Shown here in pieces: positions 1-11,296 of a DNA stretch of 64,000 bases (within the stretch, counting starts at the first letter, position 1; the number at the start of each line of letters is the position of its first letter). This DNA is from Toxotes chatareus (taxonomy: Eukaryota > Chordata > Actinopteri > Toxotidae). The position numbers and the translations under genes were made by a program. Under the pieces are notes generated by a model. The model ran no database searches and was not told the origin of the DNA. It saw only the letters and a list, made by a program, of their open reading frames with translations. The stretch covers positions 1,049,501 to 1,113,500 of the forward strand of contig CM028895.1 in assembly GCA_016801885.1 (NCBI GenBank), given 5' to 3'.

Positions 1-1160
1 TAGATCTTAGTTTTAAAAAGCAATGAACTCAGTTCCCTTCAAAAAGTTTAAAGTTATAATAATAACAATAACAATAACAAGAGTGGATTTCCTTAAACCT
101 GCACCCACTGTGAAATAAGACCAAAACACACTGCTGCAGATGTCACACAGATCACTGGTGTTATCGATCAGCCCTGAAACTCAGCTTCTCTGGGATGTGA
201 GCAGGTGGAATCCCCTTTAAATTTCTGGGTCCAGTCTTGGATCAGACCTGGTTCTTAAAAGTGAAGAGAAACCTGTTCACACTGTCCAAACCACAGCACT
301 GACGCAAACAGCCACAGGAATAAGAAATGAAACCTGAGTGTAAGTGGCTGGGGAGCGGGTCACTGAGTGAACGCTTCTCCGTCACTCCAGACACGGAAGT
401 GGCGCTGTGTGGAGCTGGGGTTGCCATGTCCGCTCACAAAACGACACGTTTGGTTGAGTTGTCCGTGTTCAAACAGTCGCTGTGCAGGAGTTTTATTCAA
501 CTATGAAGGATTTTTTTAAATCATAAGTTACAACATTTAAATGTAAAAAGTGATGATTTAATTAGAGACACAATATCTCGCCTAACTGCCGAACCCCGCG
601 TACACAAAGAAGCAAAGGACTTTAAAACTCCGCGGACAAGGACAGTCCGCACAGAGACAAACGGAATTTAACTGAATTTGAATTGTTTTCCGTATAATCC
701 CATTAAACTAGATTTTAAACCGGTTTCGTCTTTTCTCGTCTCGAACGTGTCTCGGTTACTTCAACTGCGACAGATCTGGCAACCCTGGAGGGATTAGGAC
801 ACAGCCCATCTGCCCAGGAAGTCGGTCCGGTCTTTCAAACATGGACAACATGAAGTAAAAAACTTTCCAAACGGAAGCAGGTAACGCGGATCCCGGACAG
901 GTGAGACCGAGGCCGAGGGCCCGGCGTGTGGAGGAGATGTGTGTGTCTTTGTGTTATGTAGATATTGTGGCTGTACGTTGTAAAAGCGCTGACCTGGAAA
1001 CGCAGCTAAACCCGCTCCGGTTCGCTGTCTGAAGTCAATGTTTGAAAAGTTAATCTCACTGTTTGACGGTTTTATCCCTGAAAACAGACCAAAACACGTC
1101 TTTCCGGTGTGAACTGGTGTTTACACCGGGCGCCTGTCCGCCCGCACACCCGCTCCGACC
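1..1160 (+). promoter_or_regulatory. SNX14 upstream region, promoter and 5' UTR (inferred)
   Basis: No exon with coding potential is visible here. It begins with a short A/T-rich TAACAA repeat near 57-80, and CpG density rises from about 580 towards the SNX14 start, as expected for a housekeeping CpG promoter. No TATA box is clearly placed. A strong donor-like sequence, CGGACAG followed by GTGAGA, sits at 894-906 and could end a non-coding first exon, but no matching acceptor is obvious before the ATG, so an unspliced leader is equally possible. The transcription start cannot be placed from sequence alone. Confidence 0.45.
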
Positions 1161-1925
1161 ATGGCAGGGATTCGAACGTACGTGGAGGATTTGAAGCGGG
1201 GGCTGAAGATCGACGTCCTGCGGGAAGCGGGGCGCCAGTATCCGGTGTTCTGCTTCCTGCTGCTGACCATGGTCTCCCTGACTGTGCTGCTCAACAGGTA
1301 AGTGCTGTGGTCAGGTAATCAGCTGAACCCCGGCGGGTCATGTGATGTCTGCAGGAGTGTTACCTGCAGCTGTTACCTGCTCAGAGCTGTTTGTCACTGT
1401 GGTTCAGCCTGTGGGGCCTGTGTTTAATCAGGACTCTCACCTTTAAGACCAAGGCCGTCTTCTGTAAGCTCCTTATCCACACACAGCTCTTTAAACCAGA
1501 TTAGCTGCTTACTAATGTCCCTCTGTATTTTATTGGAGTCCATTTACCTGAGTTTTAGTGCTGTGTAATTCTCTGCCTCCAGGTACATCCACATCCTGAT
1601 GGTCTTCTGGTCTTTCTTTGCTGGTGTCATCACTTTCTATTGCTCCCTTGGACCAGAGTCTCTTCTCCCAAACATCCTGTTCCCTGTGAAACCAAGAACC
1701 AAAGTGAGTCACATCAGACGAATCAAGCCGGGAAGTATTTGAACTCCTGCCTGTTTGTGTGTTTTACAGTCCAGTTTTGTTTGTGTGTGAATCGCTGTGT
1801 TGAGAAATGTGTTGTCTGCTTACACAGAGACGTCGTCAGTGATTGAGTGGCCTCTCAGAAAATAGCTGGTGAAAGTTTAAAGTGTTTGATTAAAACGGAT
1901 AAAGTGTGAGTTTGTGTTTTCTGCC

Positions 1926-1965
<40 letters not shown>

Positions 1966-4900
1966 CTGTTCCCTCTGGGCCACAGCTGTGCCGTGTGTGG
2001 GAAGGTCAAGTGCAAACGTCACCGGTACGTTCACAGGATCTCTGAGCAGTAACACGGTCGGCCAGCTCCTCTGCTGTCGTTGGACAGCTATAGTTACCTG
2101 TTACCTGCTGATAAAGATTTTACAGTGACTCTAAGTATCACTGTAAGTGATAACACATCTCTGTGAGGAAAGTTTGCCACCTGGTGGACATTGTTAAGCT
2201 TTGCTGCTGAGGACAGATGAACCTCTGAGATAAATTCAGGAAGCACTAAAGAGACTCACTGATATTCTGATCGCAGGCCGACGCTGCTCCTCGAAAATTA
2301 TCAGCCATGGTTGGACCTGAAGGTTCATTCCAAAGTGGACGCCTCGGTAGCAGAGGTACGTCTGCGATGAGATTTTAATGACTCATTGTTATTGTCAGTA
2401 ATTTCAATATCATTTGTATAAAACAGGAACTTGCTCCTCCATGTGTGTAAATGTCATCAGTGAAGTTTACACACCTGTTTTCTCTGTCACCGTCCTGCAG
2501 GTGTTCGAGTTAGTTCTGGAGAACTTCGTGTACCCCTGGTACAGGTACGAACAAACCCGCAGAGCTTCACTGTCCTCAGGTGGTTCCATTCTCACAGACA
2601 CACAAAGACGTGTTAAACTTCCTCTGGTTTTCAGGGACATCACAGACGACGAGGCCTGTGTGGATGAACTGAGGATGACCTTTCGCTTCTTCGCATCGGT
2701 GCTCGTCCGCCGAGCTCAGAAGGTGAAGCTCAGACGCTGTTCAGCCGTACGACGGTCCTGGTTTTCCTGTCGCAGACTAACTGAAGTGTTCTCAGTCACG
2801 TTTCTCTTTTAATTGTGCTTCTCACTTCTTGCCAGGTTGATGTTCCCACTGTGTTTGCAGACAAAGTGATGAAAGCTGCAATGAAGCACGTTGAAATCAT
2901 TGCAAAAGCTCGAGGAAAAGGTTTGTACGTGTAGGTTATGATCACTGACTGTACTCTGAAAGTTCAAAGTTCTTCTTCACTTATTTATTAACACCCTCTG
3001 CGTCACTGTGTGTGTGTGTGTGTGCAGTGAAGAGCACGGAGGGTTTGCAGCAGGCGGCTCTGGATGAATACGGTGCTGATCTCCACATCGCTCTCCGCAG
3101 CCGCAAAGACGAGCTGCTCTACCTGAGGAAGCTGACGGAGCTGCTGTTTCCCTACGTCATGCCGCCCAAAGCAACAGACTGCAGGTCAGTGGTCCCAGAC
3201 CAGCTGAACCAGCTGAACCAGCGTCTGCCTCAGGCCGGATGTGAGAATAGCAGTGGTTACTGTAGAAGCTGAAGCCTGTGGTTTTGTCTCGGCTCAGGTC
3301 TCTGGCTCTGCTGCTGCGGGAGGTGATGGCCGGATCTGTCATCCTACCAACCATGGACTTCATGGCCGACCCTGTAAGTGTCTGCAGCTGTAGAACCTGA
3401 AATCAGTGGAAGTTGTTTGGTTTCACCAGACGAGCAGGTATCTGAGACAGACTGTAGACAGGTGGACTAACACCTTTACCTGACCTGGCCTGTGAAGTGG
3501 TGATGTTACAGCTGTGATGATAAAGCTTTACACAGGGAATCAGGTCTGTCTTGTGTTACAGCACTTTGATGTAACGTAATCAGAACGTTCAGAGAACGCT
3601 GTCTGTTTCTCTCTGTTCTTCAGGACACTGTGAACCTCATGGTGCTCATATTTGTTGATGACACTCCAGTAAGTGTGAAAAGTGCATTCATGGTACACTC
3701 ATAAACCCATAAACCAGTGAAAACCTGAATACTCTGCTCATGTGAATATCTCCCGTGTGTCTCCAGCCAGAAGCAGCCACAGAGCCGCCGTCTGCCCTGG
3801 TGCCATTTTTACAGAAATACGCCGACGTCAGCAACAAAAAGCCGTCGGTGAGTTTCTCCATGTGAGACACGTGAGTCTCAGATTTCTGCGAGACTTTGGT
3901 TTTAGTGCTACGAGCCGCTGAACGCGTGGCGCTGGTTGTGCAGGTGCTGAAGCTGGAGCTGAGGGAGATCAGGAAGCAGCAGGATCTCCTCTTTCGTTTC
4001 ATGAACTTCCTGAAGCAGGAAGGAGCCGTGCACGTGCTGCAGTTCTGTCTCGCTGTGGGTAAGAAAATCACCCTGCGTACGCTCAGCGCTGCCGCGCTGT
4101 TTTACCCTTTACACTCGTGATTTCCCATGTCATTCCCAAACTTCATATTCCTCCAGAGGAGTTCAACGATAAGATCCTGAGCCCGGAGCTGAGCGACTCT
4201 GAGCTGCAGCGTTTACATGGCGAGGTGCTGCTCATCTACGAGACCTACTGCCTGGACGAGAGCATCGACAAGATCAGCTTCGACCCGTTCATCGTGGAGG
4301 AGATCAGGAACAGTGAGACACCGCCCCCTTCGTTATAGAGTCTGTCAGGCTTTAAAGTCGTGCAGTTAAGTCCAGAGTTTAGGCAGCGTCCCGCTGTGAA
4401 AGATGGTTTTATAAAGAGGTGAGATTTAAAATCTAATCACGCAGAGCACATGTATGCAGGTAAAGAACAAAGCTGCAGATGGAAATCGTGGTTGTTCTGG
4501 GCAGTTTCAGTTCTCACCTGTCCTCCCTCTCAGTTGCTACAGGTCCATACTCTGACGTGGTGAAGCTGCAGACCATGCGCTGCCTGTTCGAGGCTTACGA
4601 ACACGTCCTGTCTCTGCTGGAGACAGTCTTCACCCCGATGTTCTGCCACAGCGACGAAGTAAGAACCTGGAAATCAGAAATGAAACCGCTCAGCTTTGAC
4701 ACCGAGGCTTGCACAGATCAGTGTACATGTCAGAGAAGAAACAAGAAACTGCAGAGAGTCAGTCAGTCTACAGACCAATCACAGACAAGTTTGTCTTCAC
4801 TCTGGAAGTGTCCCAGTGTGTATCAGCTCCATCTTGTTGTTTACATGTGTGTAAATACGTCAGTGACAGGTGCTGCTGTGTCTGCATAGTGAGTCCTTCT

Positions 4901-7412
4901 ACATCGAAATGCAAACCGTGTGTTTCTGCTCTGTGGTGCTTCCACTCTCACTGAGTGAAGGATCTGAATACGTCTCCCTGTCTGTGTCCAGTACTTCAGA
5001 CACCTGCTGAGAGGAGCAGAGTCTCTGACCAGGAACTCCAGAATCAGCAGGTCAGTGAGGATTTGTGATGAAGGTGTGATGAAGGTGTGATGATGGTGTG
5101 ATGAAGGTGTGATGAAGGTGTGATGAGAACAGGTCAGTCTTACTCTCCTCTCTCTGAGGTCTTTGTCCATCAGTAGCTGTTTGTGCATCTTATTCCAGAA
5201 GCTTCAGTTTGGAGGAGAACAGGTGAGTGGGTCTTCGGCATGTTACCTGTCTGCACAGTCGGCTGCCTGAAACACAGTGAATGCAGAAAAGCAGAATGTG
5301 TTATGATGCATGCAGACGCAGAACGCGCCACTGCAGGACGCCTCACTGCAGGACGCGCCTCACTGCAGGCTGCACTGTGAGGAAACACATGCTGGTTTAA
5401 CAGATCTGAACACCGCGAGCCCTGGCTGGCCTTCTGTCTGTCCACATGTTGTGCTTGCAGCTTGATTTTAACCTCATGTTTGGGACAAAAGACGTCTTAC
5501 TGAAGACAACACAGAGCACTACAGGGGTACTAAGACATCCTGAGTTACAGATGCACTCACCAGGAAACTCCTCTGACCTTTGTGTTTATCTGTTCTTTCT
5601 AGAAACACGTCAAAGCGAGGCGAGTCGTTCGGGATCAGCAGGATCGGCAGCAAAATCAAAGGAGTGTTCAAGAGCACGACCATGGAGGGCGCCATACTGC
5701 CGCCCAGCGCCATGAACGACATCGACGACGATGTGGTGAGTGTTAGGCTCAGTCCCACAGGTCAGAGCAGGGAGGATATTACCTGTGCATCCATGGTGTT
5801 TCTGAGAAAGAAGAATAAACAAGATAAATATTTCATGCCTCCACATTCATCCATTCATCTGTGGTCCGGCCCTGTAAAAAGACGTCTCTGTATTACTGGA
5901 CAGTGATGGATCTGAATGTAATACCAAAATGTGCAATACCGAATGCGACACTAATGTGCAATATACATATATATATATATATAGTATACATACGTATCAC
6001 ACCATACTTAAATACATAAACAATACATGTGCACATCTATTTATTTTGTAAATATTTTAGTTTATATTTTATTTTATACTTCAGATCTTTTATTATCTTA
6101 TTTTACACTGCTTTTGCACTGATACTGGTGGTGGCTTAATCTCGTTGTACTTACGTATAATGACAATAAAGGCATTCTATTCTATTCTATCTATCTCTTT
6201 CTTTTTCCACCGGTTCCACTTAATCAGCCACATTCTCGCGAGCTGAGGTTTTATCACCACGACGTTCAGACCCACTATGTTATTTATTCCCTCTTTTTGT
6301 TCCTGCAGGTGGAGGAGGCGACCGTGGTGATGGAGGACGATTCCCCCGCCGAGCCAGCCAGCGCACCGGGCATCCAGAGGAACCTGTCGGCCTGGAGCAT
6401 CTGCATCCCCTACATCGACAGCTTCGTTGACGAGGTCAAGAGGGAGAGGATCCCCGTGTTCTGCATCGACGTGGAACGCAACGACAGAAAGGAAGGTGAG
6501 TGACAGTGCTCCGCTGCGTTCACACCACCGTTAATCATTTACAGCTGTGCTGCAGCTTAACTGGAAGTCTCAGATCACCGTTATGATTTCCTTCGTTCGG
6601 TCTTTCAGTCGGTCATGAGCCTGAGAAGTGGTCGGTCTACAGAAGATACCTGGAGTTCTACGTACTCGAATCCAAACTCACTGAATTCCACGGTAAAGCT
6701 TCGTGCTGTTGAACGTACTGTGATGAAGCTCAGCTGTATTTGGAGGATTCGTCTCCAAACTGAGCCGCATGTTCATGTTTTCCTCTGGTTTTTTTTCCAG
6801 GCACATTTGCAGATGCACAGCTTCCGTCCAAAAGAATCATCGGACCAAAGAATTATGAATTCCTCGAAACGAAAAGGGAAGAGTTCGAGGAATATTTGCA
6901 GGTAAAGAGAGTAAACAGTGATATTCATGTTTATTTTCTGCTCTCAGTTAAACAGCTGCAGTGTGAACGCATGAATCTGCTGGTGTGTTTGTGTTCAGAG
7001 GCTCCTGCAGCATCCAGAGCTCAGTAACAGTCAGCTGCTGGCAGACTTCCTGTCTCCTCACAGCATGGAGTCCCAGTTCCTGGACAGGATGCTGCCCGAC
7101 GTCAACCTCGGTATTTATTTAAACAGAGCTTATGTTTTCATCTTCACACTGTGAACTTTGACCTTCCAGACTCCCAGACATCCATCTCTCCTGCTCTTCT
7201 GCAGGAATCAGCACCGTCACCATTTCCTGTTGGCAGTTTATTAATGAGTCTTTGTTTTTTCAGGGAAAATTTTCAAGTCTGTTCCAGGGAAGCTGATAAA
7301 AGAGGTGAGTCCTTCCTCATCTGAAACAAAAGAAAGTAAATAAAGTGTGTTTGGAATAAACAGACACTTTGTTTTTTAATCAGCTCAAGCAGAAGAAGAA
7401 GAAGAAGATGAA

Positions 7413-7445
<33 letters not shown>

Positions 7446-9116
7446 ATTGATATTAAACACTGTGGAAATGGCCGACTTCTGTTTTCCAGAAAGGACAGAA
7501 CCTGGAGCCTTTCATTCAATCTTTCTTCAACTCGTGCGAGTCGCCCAAACCCAAACCGAGCCGCCCGGAGCTGACCATCCTCAGCCCGACCGCAGAGAAC
7601 AACAAGAAGGTAAAAGGGTTCAAAGGTCAAAGGGTCAAACTCACAGATCCACGGGAGTTTCCTGTGCTGCGGCCCACGCTGTTACGCTGGGTCACATGTT
7701 CATCACTGTGGTTTAATCTGACTCTGCAGTGACGTTGACGTTCTTCACCTCCCTCAGTGTGTCTGATAATTTCACACTTTGACCTGCAGCTCTTCAACAA
7801 CCTGTTCAAGAACAACGCGAACCTGCCGGACGCTTCGTGCCGGAGACACAGGCGCAGCTTCCTGGAACCGGTGACTGTCGATGGCATGTACGACTACATG
7901 ATGTATGTCGGTGAGTGACCGAGCTGCACCACCCTGCACGGACACCGAGCTCTGACTGATTCACTGTTCACACGTCCGTCGGCACCTGAAGCAACAGCTC
8001 TGGATTCTGAACAGGGTCCAACGTCCTCCTGTCCCTCTGGTGTTTTCATTCACAGGTCGAGTGGCGTTCCACATGCCGGGCTGGCTGCATCACATGCTCG
8101 CCGCCGGCAGAATCCTGTTCAAGAACACGTTTGAGGCCTACATGCACCAGTACATGCAGTCCAAGCTGGAGCAGATCCTCCAGGAGCACCGCATGGTGTC
8201 TCTCATCACACAGCTCAGAGGTGGGACACAATGTCTGTCTTAAACTAAAGGACCTTAGTTCCATTTCCAAGTATTTTCTCCTGTTATTTCTAAATTCCTG
8301 GATTATTTAATGTAAACGAGCTTCAGGTGAAACATGTCCACGCTTCCAACAAGACATTCTGTCCATAGCATGTTGTCCTCCTCTGTCCGCCCGTCCTTCA
8401 GAGGAGGAACTGAAAAAAGCTGTGACATGTCACAGTGTAATTCTCCTCTCTTTCTGTTTGTTCCTTCAGATGCTGTGTTCTGTGAGAACAGTGAGGAACG
8501 AAGCACAGAGGACAAACAGGCCAGAGCCAAGCAGACGTTTGAGGAGATGATGAAGTATTTACCAGGTCGGTTTGAAGACGACTTCCTGTTCTGAGTGTGA
8601 AGCAAAGAGACCAAAACCAGAGCTAAAAGAGAAGGAACAGATCCACGTTGGAATAAATAATCGTGTTTTTGATTTCAGACTTTGTGGGGAAGTGCATTGG
8701 TGACGAGACGAAATACGAAGGAATCCGGCTCCTGTTTGACGGTTTCCAGCAGCCGCTGCTCAACAAGCAGGTAAAGAGGAAAAGGTTAAACTCAGAGCGT
8801 GTCCCGGTGATTTAAAGCTCAAGCAGAATGAAATCACCGAAGAGTCTTCTCTAACAGGACGGCATGTGTTGTCTCTGTCCTCAGATGACGTACGTCCTGC
8901 TGGACATTGCCGTGCAGGAGCTGTTTCCTGAACTCAGCCAGGTAAGAAAGTGGACAGTGGAAGACGGGAGGAGAGACAGCAGTGAGTTTAACACGCACAC
9001 GCCGCAGATTCACCATGATGTCAGAAGGAAAAGTGATAAATGTCGTAGCATGTCGAGTTTACAGCAGGTGTCTGATGCTGGTGTCTCCTCAGCAGGGAGC
9101 GAAGGAAGCCACCTGA
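1161..9116 (+). CDS. snx14: Sorting nexin-14, complete 29-exon gene
   Basis: SNX14 is an ER-anchored sorting nexin that works at ER-lipid droplet and endolysosomal contacts; human loss causes SCAR20 ataxia (family knowledge). Coding exons, all GT/AG and in frame: 1161-1297, 1583-1703, 1930-2024, 2277-2355, 2501-2544, 2635-2722, 2836-2920, 3028-3184, 3298-3373, 3624-3668, 3767-3847, 3944-4058, 4157-4312, 4534-4658, 4992-5050, 5199-5222, 5603-5735, 6309-6495, 6609-6692, 6801-6901, 6999-7110, 7264-7304, 7490-7609, 7790-7910, 8056-8220, 8470-8565, 8679-8770, 8885-8941, 9093-9116. The product is 939 aa (human about 946). Domains in order: two membrane segments (about 27-44 and 48-66), a polyglutamine run (87-97), a C-x2-C-x4-C-x2-H knuckle ([12 protein letters not shown]), PXA (about 133-305), RGS-like (about 337-468), PX (about 560-695, with [14 protein letters not shown] and [11 protein letters not shown]) and nexin-C (about 800-930, [14 protein letters not shown]). 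The start ATG has a good Kozak context (gaccATGg). The C-terminus is shorter than in mammals. Confidence 0.97.
1927..1962 (+). repeat. (CAG)12 run spanning the SNX14 exon 3 acceptor
   Basis: Twelve uninterrupted CAG units follow a CCCC stretch. The first unit supplies the splice-acceptor AG if the 5'-most site is used, and the other eleven encode Q87-Q97 of SNX14, between the membrane anchor and the cysteine knuckle. Every unit is itself a possible CAG acceptor in the same frame, so splicing may start at several positions and change only the number of glutamines. Confidence 0.9.
5068..5127 (+). repeat. Minisatellite, 11-bp GATGAAGGTGT unit, about 5 copies
   Basis: An 11-bp unit is repeated about five times, one copy carrying GATG in place of GAAG. 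It lies in SNX14 intron 15 between exon 15 and the 24-nt microexon. It is a simple tandem repeat with no coding role. Confidence 0.85.
5199..5222 (+). other. snx14: 24-nt in-frame microexon of SNX14
   Basis: TTATTCCAG precedes and GTGAGT follows a 24-nt segment. Joined to exon 15 (ending AG) and exon 17 (starting AAAC), it keeps frame and adds eight residues, giving [10 protein letters not shown]. Mammalian SNX14 has a similar short serine/acidic insert at this place (SLSLDD), which supports it as a real, probably alternatively spliced exon in the linker between the RGS-like and PX domains. Skipping it also keeps frame, giving 931 aa. Confidence 0.8.
5319..5373 (+). repeat. Short tandem repeat with CACTGCAGGACGC unit
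   Basis: About three imperfect copies of a 15-17 bp unit carrying CACTGCAGGACG, in SNX14 intron 16 just after the microexon. It is a local duplication of no known function. Confidence 0.7.
5900..6192 (+). mobile_element. Truncated non-LTR retrotransposon 3' end (L2/Maui-like)
   Basis: Within SNX14 intron 17 there is an A/T-rich segment with an (AT)n stretch near 5965-5982. It ends in CTCGTTGTACTTACGTATAA, then TGACAATAAAGGCATTCTAT followed by ATTCT repeats. This tail is typical of fish L2/Maui-type LINEs or SINEs that share their 3' end. No open reading frame remains; it is a dead 5'-truncated copy in the same orientation as the gene. The 5' border is approximate and the exact family needs a repeat-library search. 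Confidence 0.7.
7386..7445 (+). repeat. (AAG)n then (GAT)n triplet repeat in SNX14 intron 22
   Basis: About five GAA/AAG units run into about ten GAT units, ending about 45 bp before the acceptor of exon 23 (7490). It occupies the region where the branch point would be expected upstream of the pyrimidine tract CTTCTGTTTTCCAG. It does not encode protein. Confidence 0.85.
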
Positions 9117-9235
9117 ACAGCGGATCCACATCCTGAACCACGGAAGTGCAACGATCACTCCAAACCCTCGGGGAGCATCGAAACATTCCAGTGAATATTA
9201 AAGCACAAATAAAAAGAAACGTATATTTATTGCTG
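9117..9235 (+). terminator. SNX14 3' UTR and predicted poly(A) signal
   Basis: The TGA stop lies at 9114-9116. AATAAA occurs at 9208-9213 (in CACAAATAAAAAGAAAC), about 92 nt downstream, giving a very short 3' UTR. A second AATAAA-rich patch (AAGAATAAAAATAAACTG, about 9758-9775) would serve a longer isoform. Confidence 0.6.
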
Positions 9236-10203
9236 TCGCTGCAGCTAAAGACGTCTGCCGAGTTTTCTTTGACCACGTTCACACGTCACGTTCGTCATGT
9301 TCAACATTTTATTTTACAGGTCTGTAAATTCCAGTTTTGTTCCTAATAATCTGTGTGAAGTTTCCTGGAAAGAACCGAACATTTTGACAGTATTTACAGG
9401 TGAAACACACCTGATCAGTCTGTGAACGTCAACGTGTTTCAGTCAGGAGACAAATAACAGATCTGTAAAACAAAGTGTGACTCGTGTGTTTAACAGTTTC
9501 AGCTGCTGATGAATCGGTCACAGTTTGTAGTGTTGGTACTTTGAAAGGATCTGAGCTCTTCCTCCACCACCGTGAATCTCTCACCTGTCCTGGAGTCCTC
9601 AAGCTTCACGGTTAGAAACTGCAAAACAAAACAAAGCGTCAGGACATGAAAACACCTGGCTTCAATTATCCAGAAACCAGAAAAAACTTTCGAGATCTGT
9701 GAGAAACTCAGAAAAACCACTCGCTCTGTTTCCCAGGTTTTTTTTTCTGGCTGTTCAAAAGAATAAAAATAAACTGCTCAGCTCAAACAAACAGAAACAA
9801 AGGACGAGGCCTGTCCACATCCCAGCTGCAGCACAGATTTATGATGCGTGTAACCCGACACACAGACCCTGCATGGATTCATGTGTTCACTGCTGTGAGA
9901 CTCTGGTTCAACCTTCACTGAGTAACTGAAGAGAAGTCTCCGTGTGACAGCTCCGTGTCCTCGTCTCTTCTCAGAAACTGTTCTGCCCTAAAGGAAAGCA
10001 GAGCAGAGGGAGAACAGTTTCCAGGAAGAAGGATCCTTCCCTGCATTTGGCAGCTGGTGCTGGTGGAGGCTGCTGCCAGCTGTGACGGGGGTCACTGACT
10101 AATAAGGAGCTGCGAGCATTAGCAGGCAGTGGGCGTTGTTCAGGAGATCCTGGACACAGAGGAGGCCTTGTTCACAGGACTCGGAGAGTTTCCCTGAGAG
10201 TCT
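9236..10203. other. Downstream flank of SNX14, no gene seen
   Basis: Unique-looking sequence of average composition between the first SNX14 poly(A) signal and the purine tract. I found no exon with splice signals and no RNA gene. It may be 3' UTR of a longer SNX14 isoform. Confidence 0.4.
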
Positions 10204-10760
10204 GGGGAGGAGGAGGAGGAGGAGGAGGGGGAGGAGGGGGAGAAGGAGGGGAAGGGGAGGAGGAGGGGGGGAGGTGGAGGAGGGGGAGGAGGAGGAGGAG
10301 GAAGGGGAGGGGGGGAGGGGAGGAGGAGAGGAGGAGGAAGGGAGGAGGGAGGGGGAGAAGGAGGGGAGGGGAGGTGGAGGAGGGGGAGGGGAGGAGGGAG
10401 GAGGGGGGGGGGGGAGGAGGAGGAGGAGGAAGGGGAGGAAGAGGAGGAGGGGAAGGGGAGGAGGTGGAGGGGGGGGGGAAGGAGGAGGAAGGGGAGGAGG
10501 AGGGGAGGAAGAGGAAGGGGGAGGAGGAGGAGGGGGGAAGGGGAGGTGGAGGAGGGGGAGGGGAGGGGAGGAGAGGAGGAAGGGGGAGGGGGGAGGAGGA
10601 GGAAGGGGAGGAGGAGGAGGAAGGGGAGGAAGAGGAGGAGGGGGAGAGGGGAGGAGGAGGGGGAAGGGGAGGGGGAGAGGGGAGGAGGAGGGGGAGGAAG
10701 GGGAGGAGGAGGAGGAGGAAGGGGAGGAGGAGGAGGAAGGGGAGGGGGAGAGGTGGAGGG
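10204..10760 (+). repeat. About 560-bp purine-rich (G/A) tract between convergent genes
   Basis: The + strand is almost pure G and A, built of GGA/GGGGA/GAGG units with many runs of four or more G and one run of about ten G near 10406. Only a few T occur (the GGTGG spots). It lies between the SNX14 stop (9116) and NT5E stop (11297), with its right edge about 90 bp past the predicted NT5E poly(A) signal. Such tracts can form G-quadruplexes on the + strand and triplex DNA. The long Gly/Glu/Arg reading frames inside it are artefacts of composition. Confidence 0.95.
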
Positions 10761-11296
10761 CTCCTGTTTCAGAAGATTAACTGAAAGCAGAGAGAAGTTT
10801 TAAAAACTGGGACTCTGACGTTGTACCAGGAAATAAAAAGCTGGAATTTATTTCACATCAGTTTTGTCAGTAAAATCTTTGAGTAGTAGGATTAATACAG
10901 TGCTTGAAAAAGTAGCTTACACAGGAAATGACAAACCTCTAAAATAAAGAATGGCCCAATAATATAAAACAATCTGAAAACGTATCTGCAGTGATCAGCT
11001 GCCGCGATTTCAACTTTCAGTATCCTGATAAAACTACAAACTAAAGGACGCTGCTCTGAGACGCCTGTCCATCCAAACGTTTGTCTCCCTGAGCCTCAGA
11101 GAATCTGGAGCTGTGTAGTTCAGCTCAGGCCTCAGTGCTCATCAGCCACGAACGTTTGGCTCCTCGAGTTTCTCTGGTTTTCCAGATGAAGGTCGGATAC
11201 TTCGGTCAGGCCTGTTCACGTCCATCAGCTGCTGCTTCTTCATGTTCACATGCAGTGTTTTTTCTGTCCTCTTGTGTCTTCGGGGTGGATTCAGTC
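10761..11296 (-). terminator. NT5E 3' UTR and predicted poly(A) signal
   Basis: Sequence downstream of the NT5E stop on the minus strand. TTTATT at 10847-10852 reads AATAAA on the minus strand, about 445 nt after the stop codon, and is the best candidate poly(A) signal. No other gene is visible here. Confidence 0.5.

Noticed and set aside
10136..10803. Long frames rich in Gly, Glu and Arg
   Set aside because: They arise from the purine tract in all three + frames and have no splice or start support.
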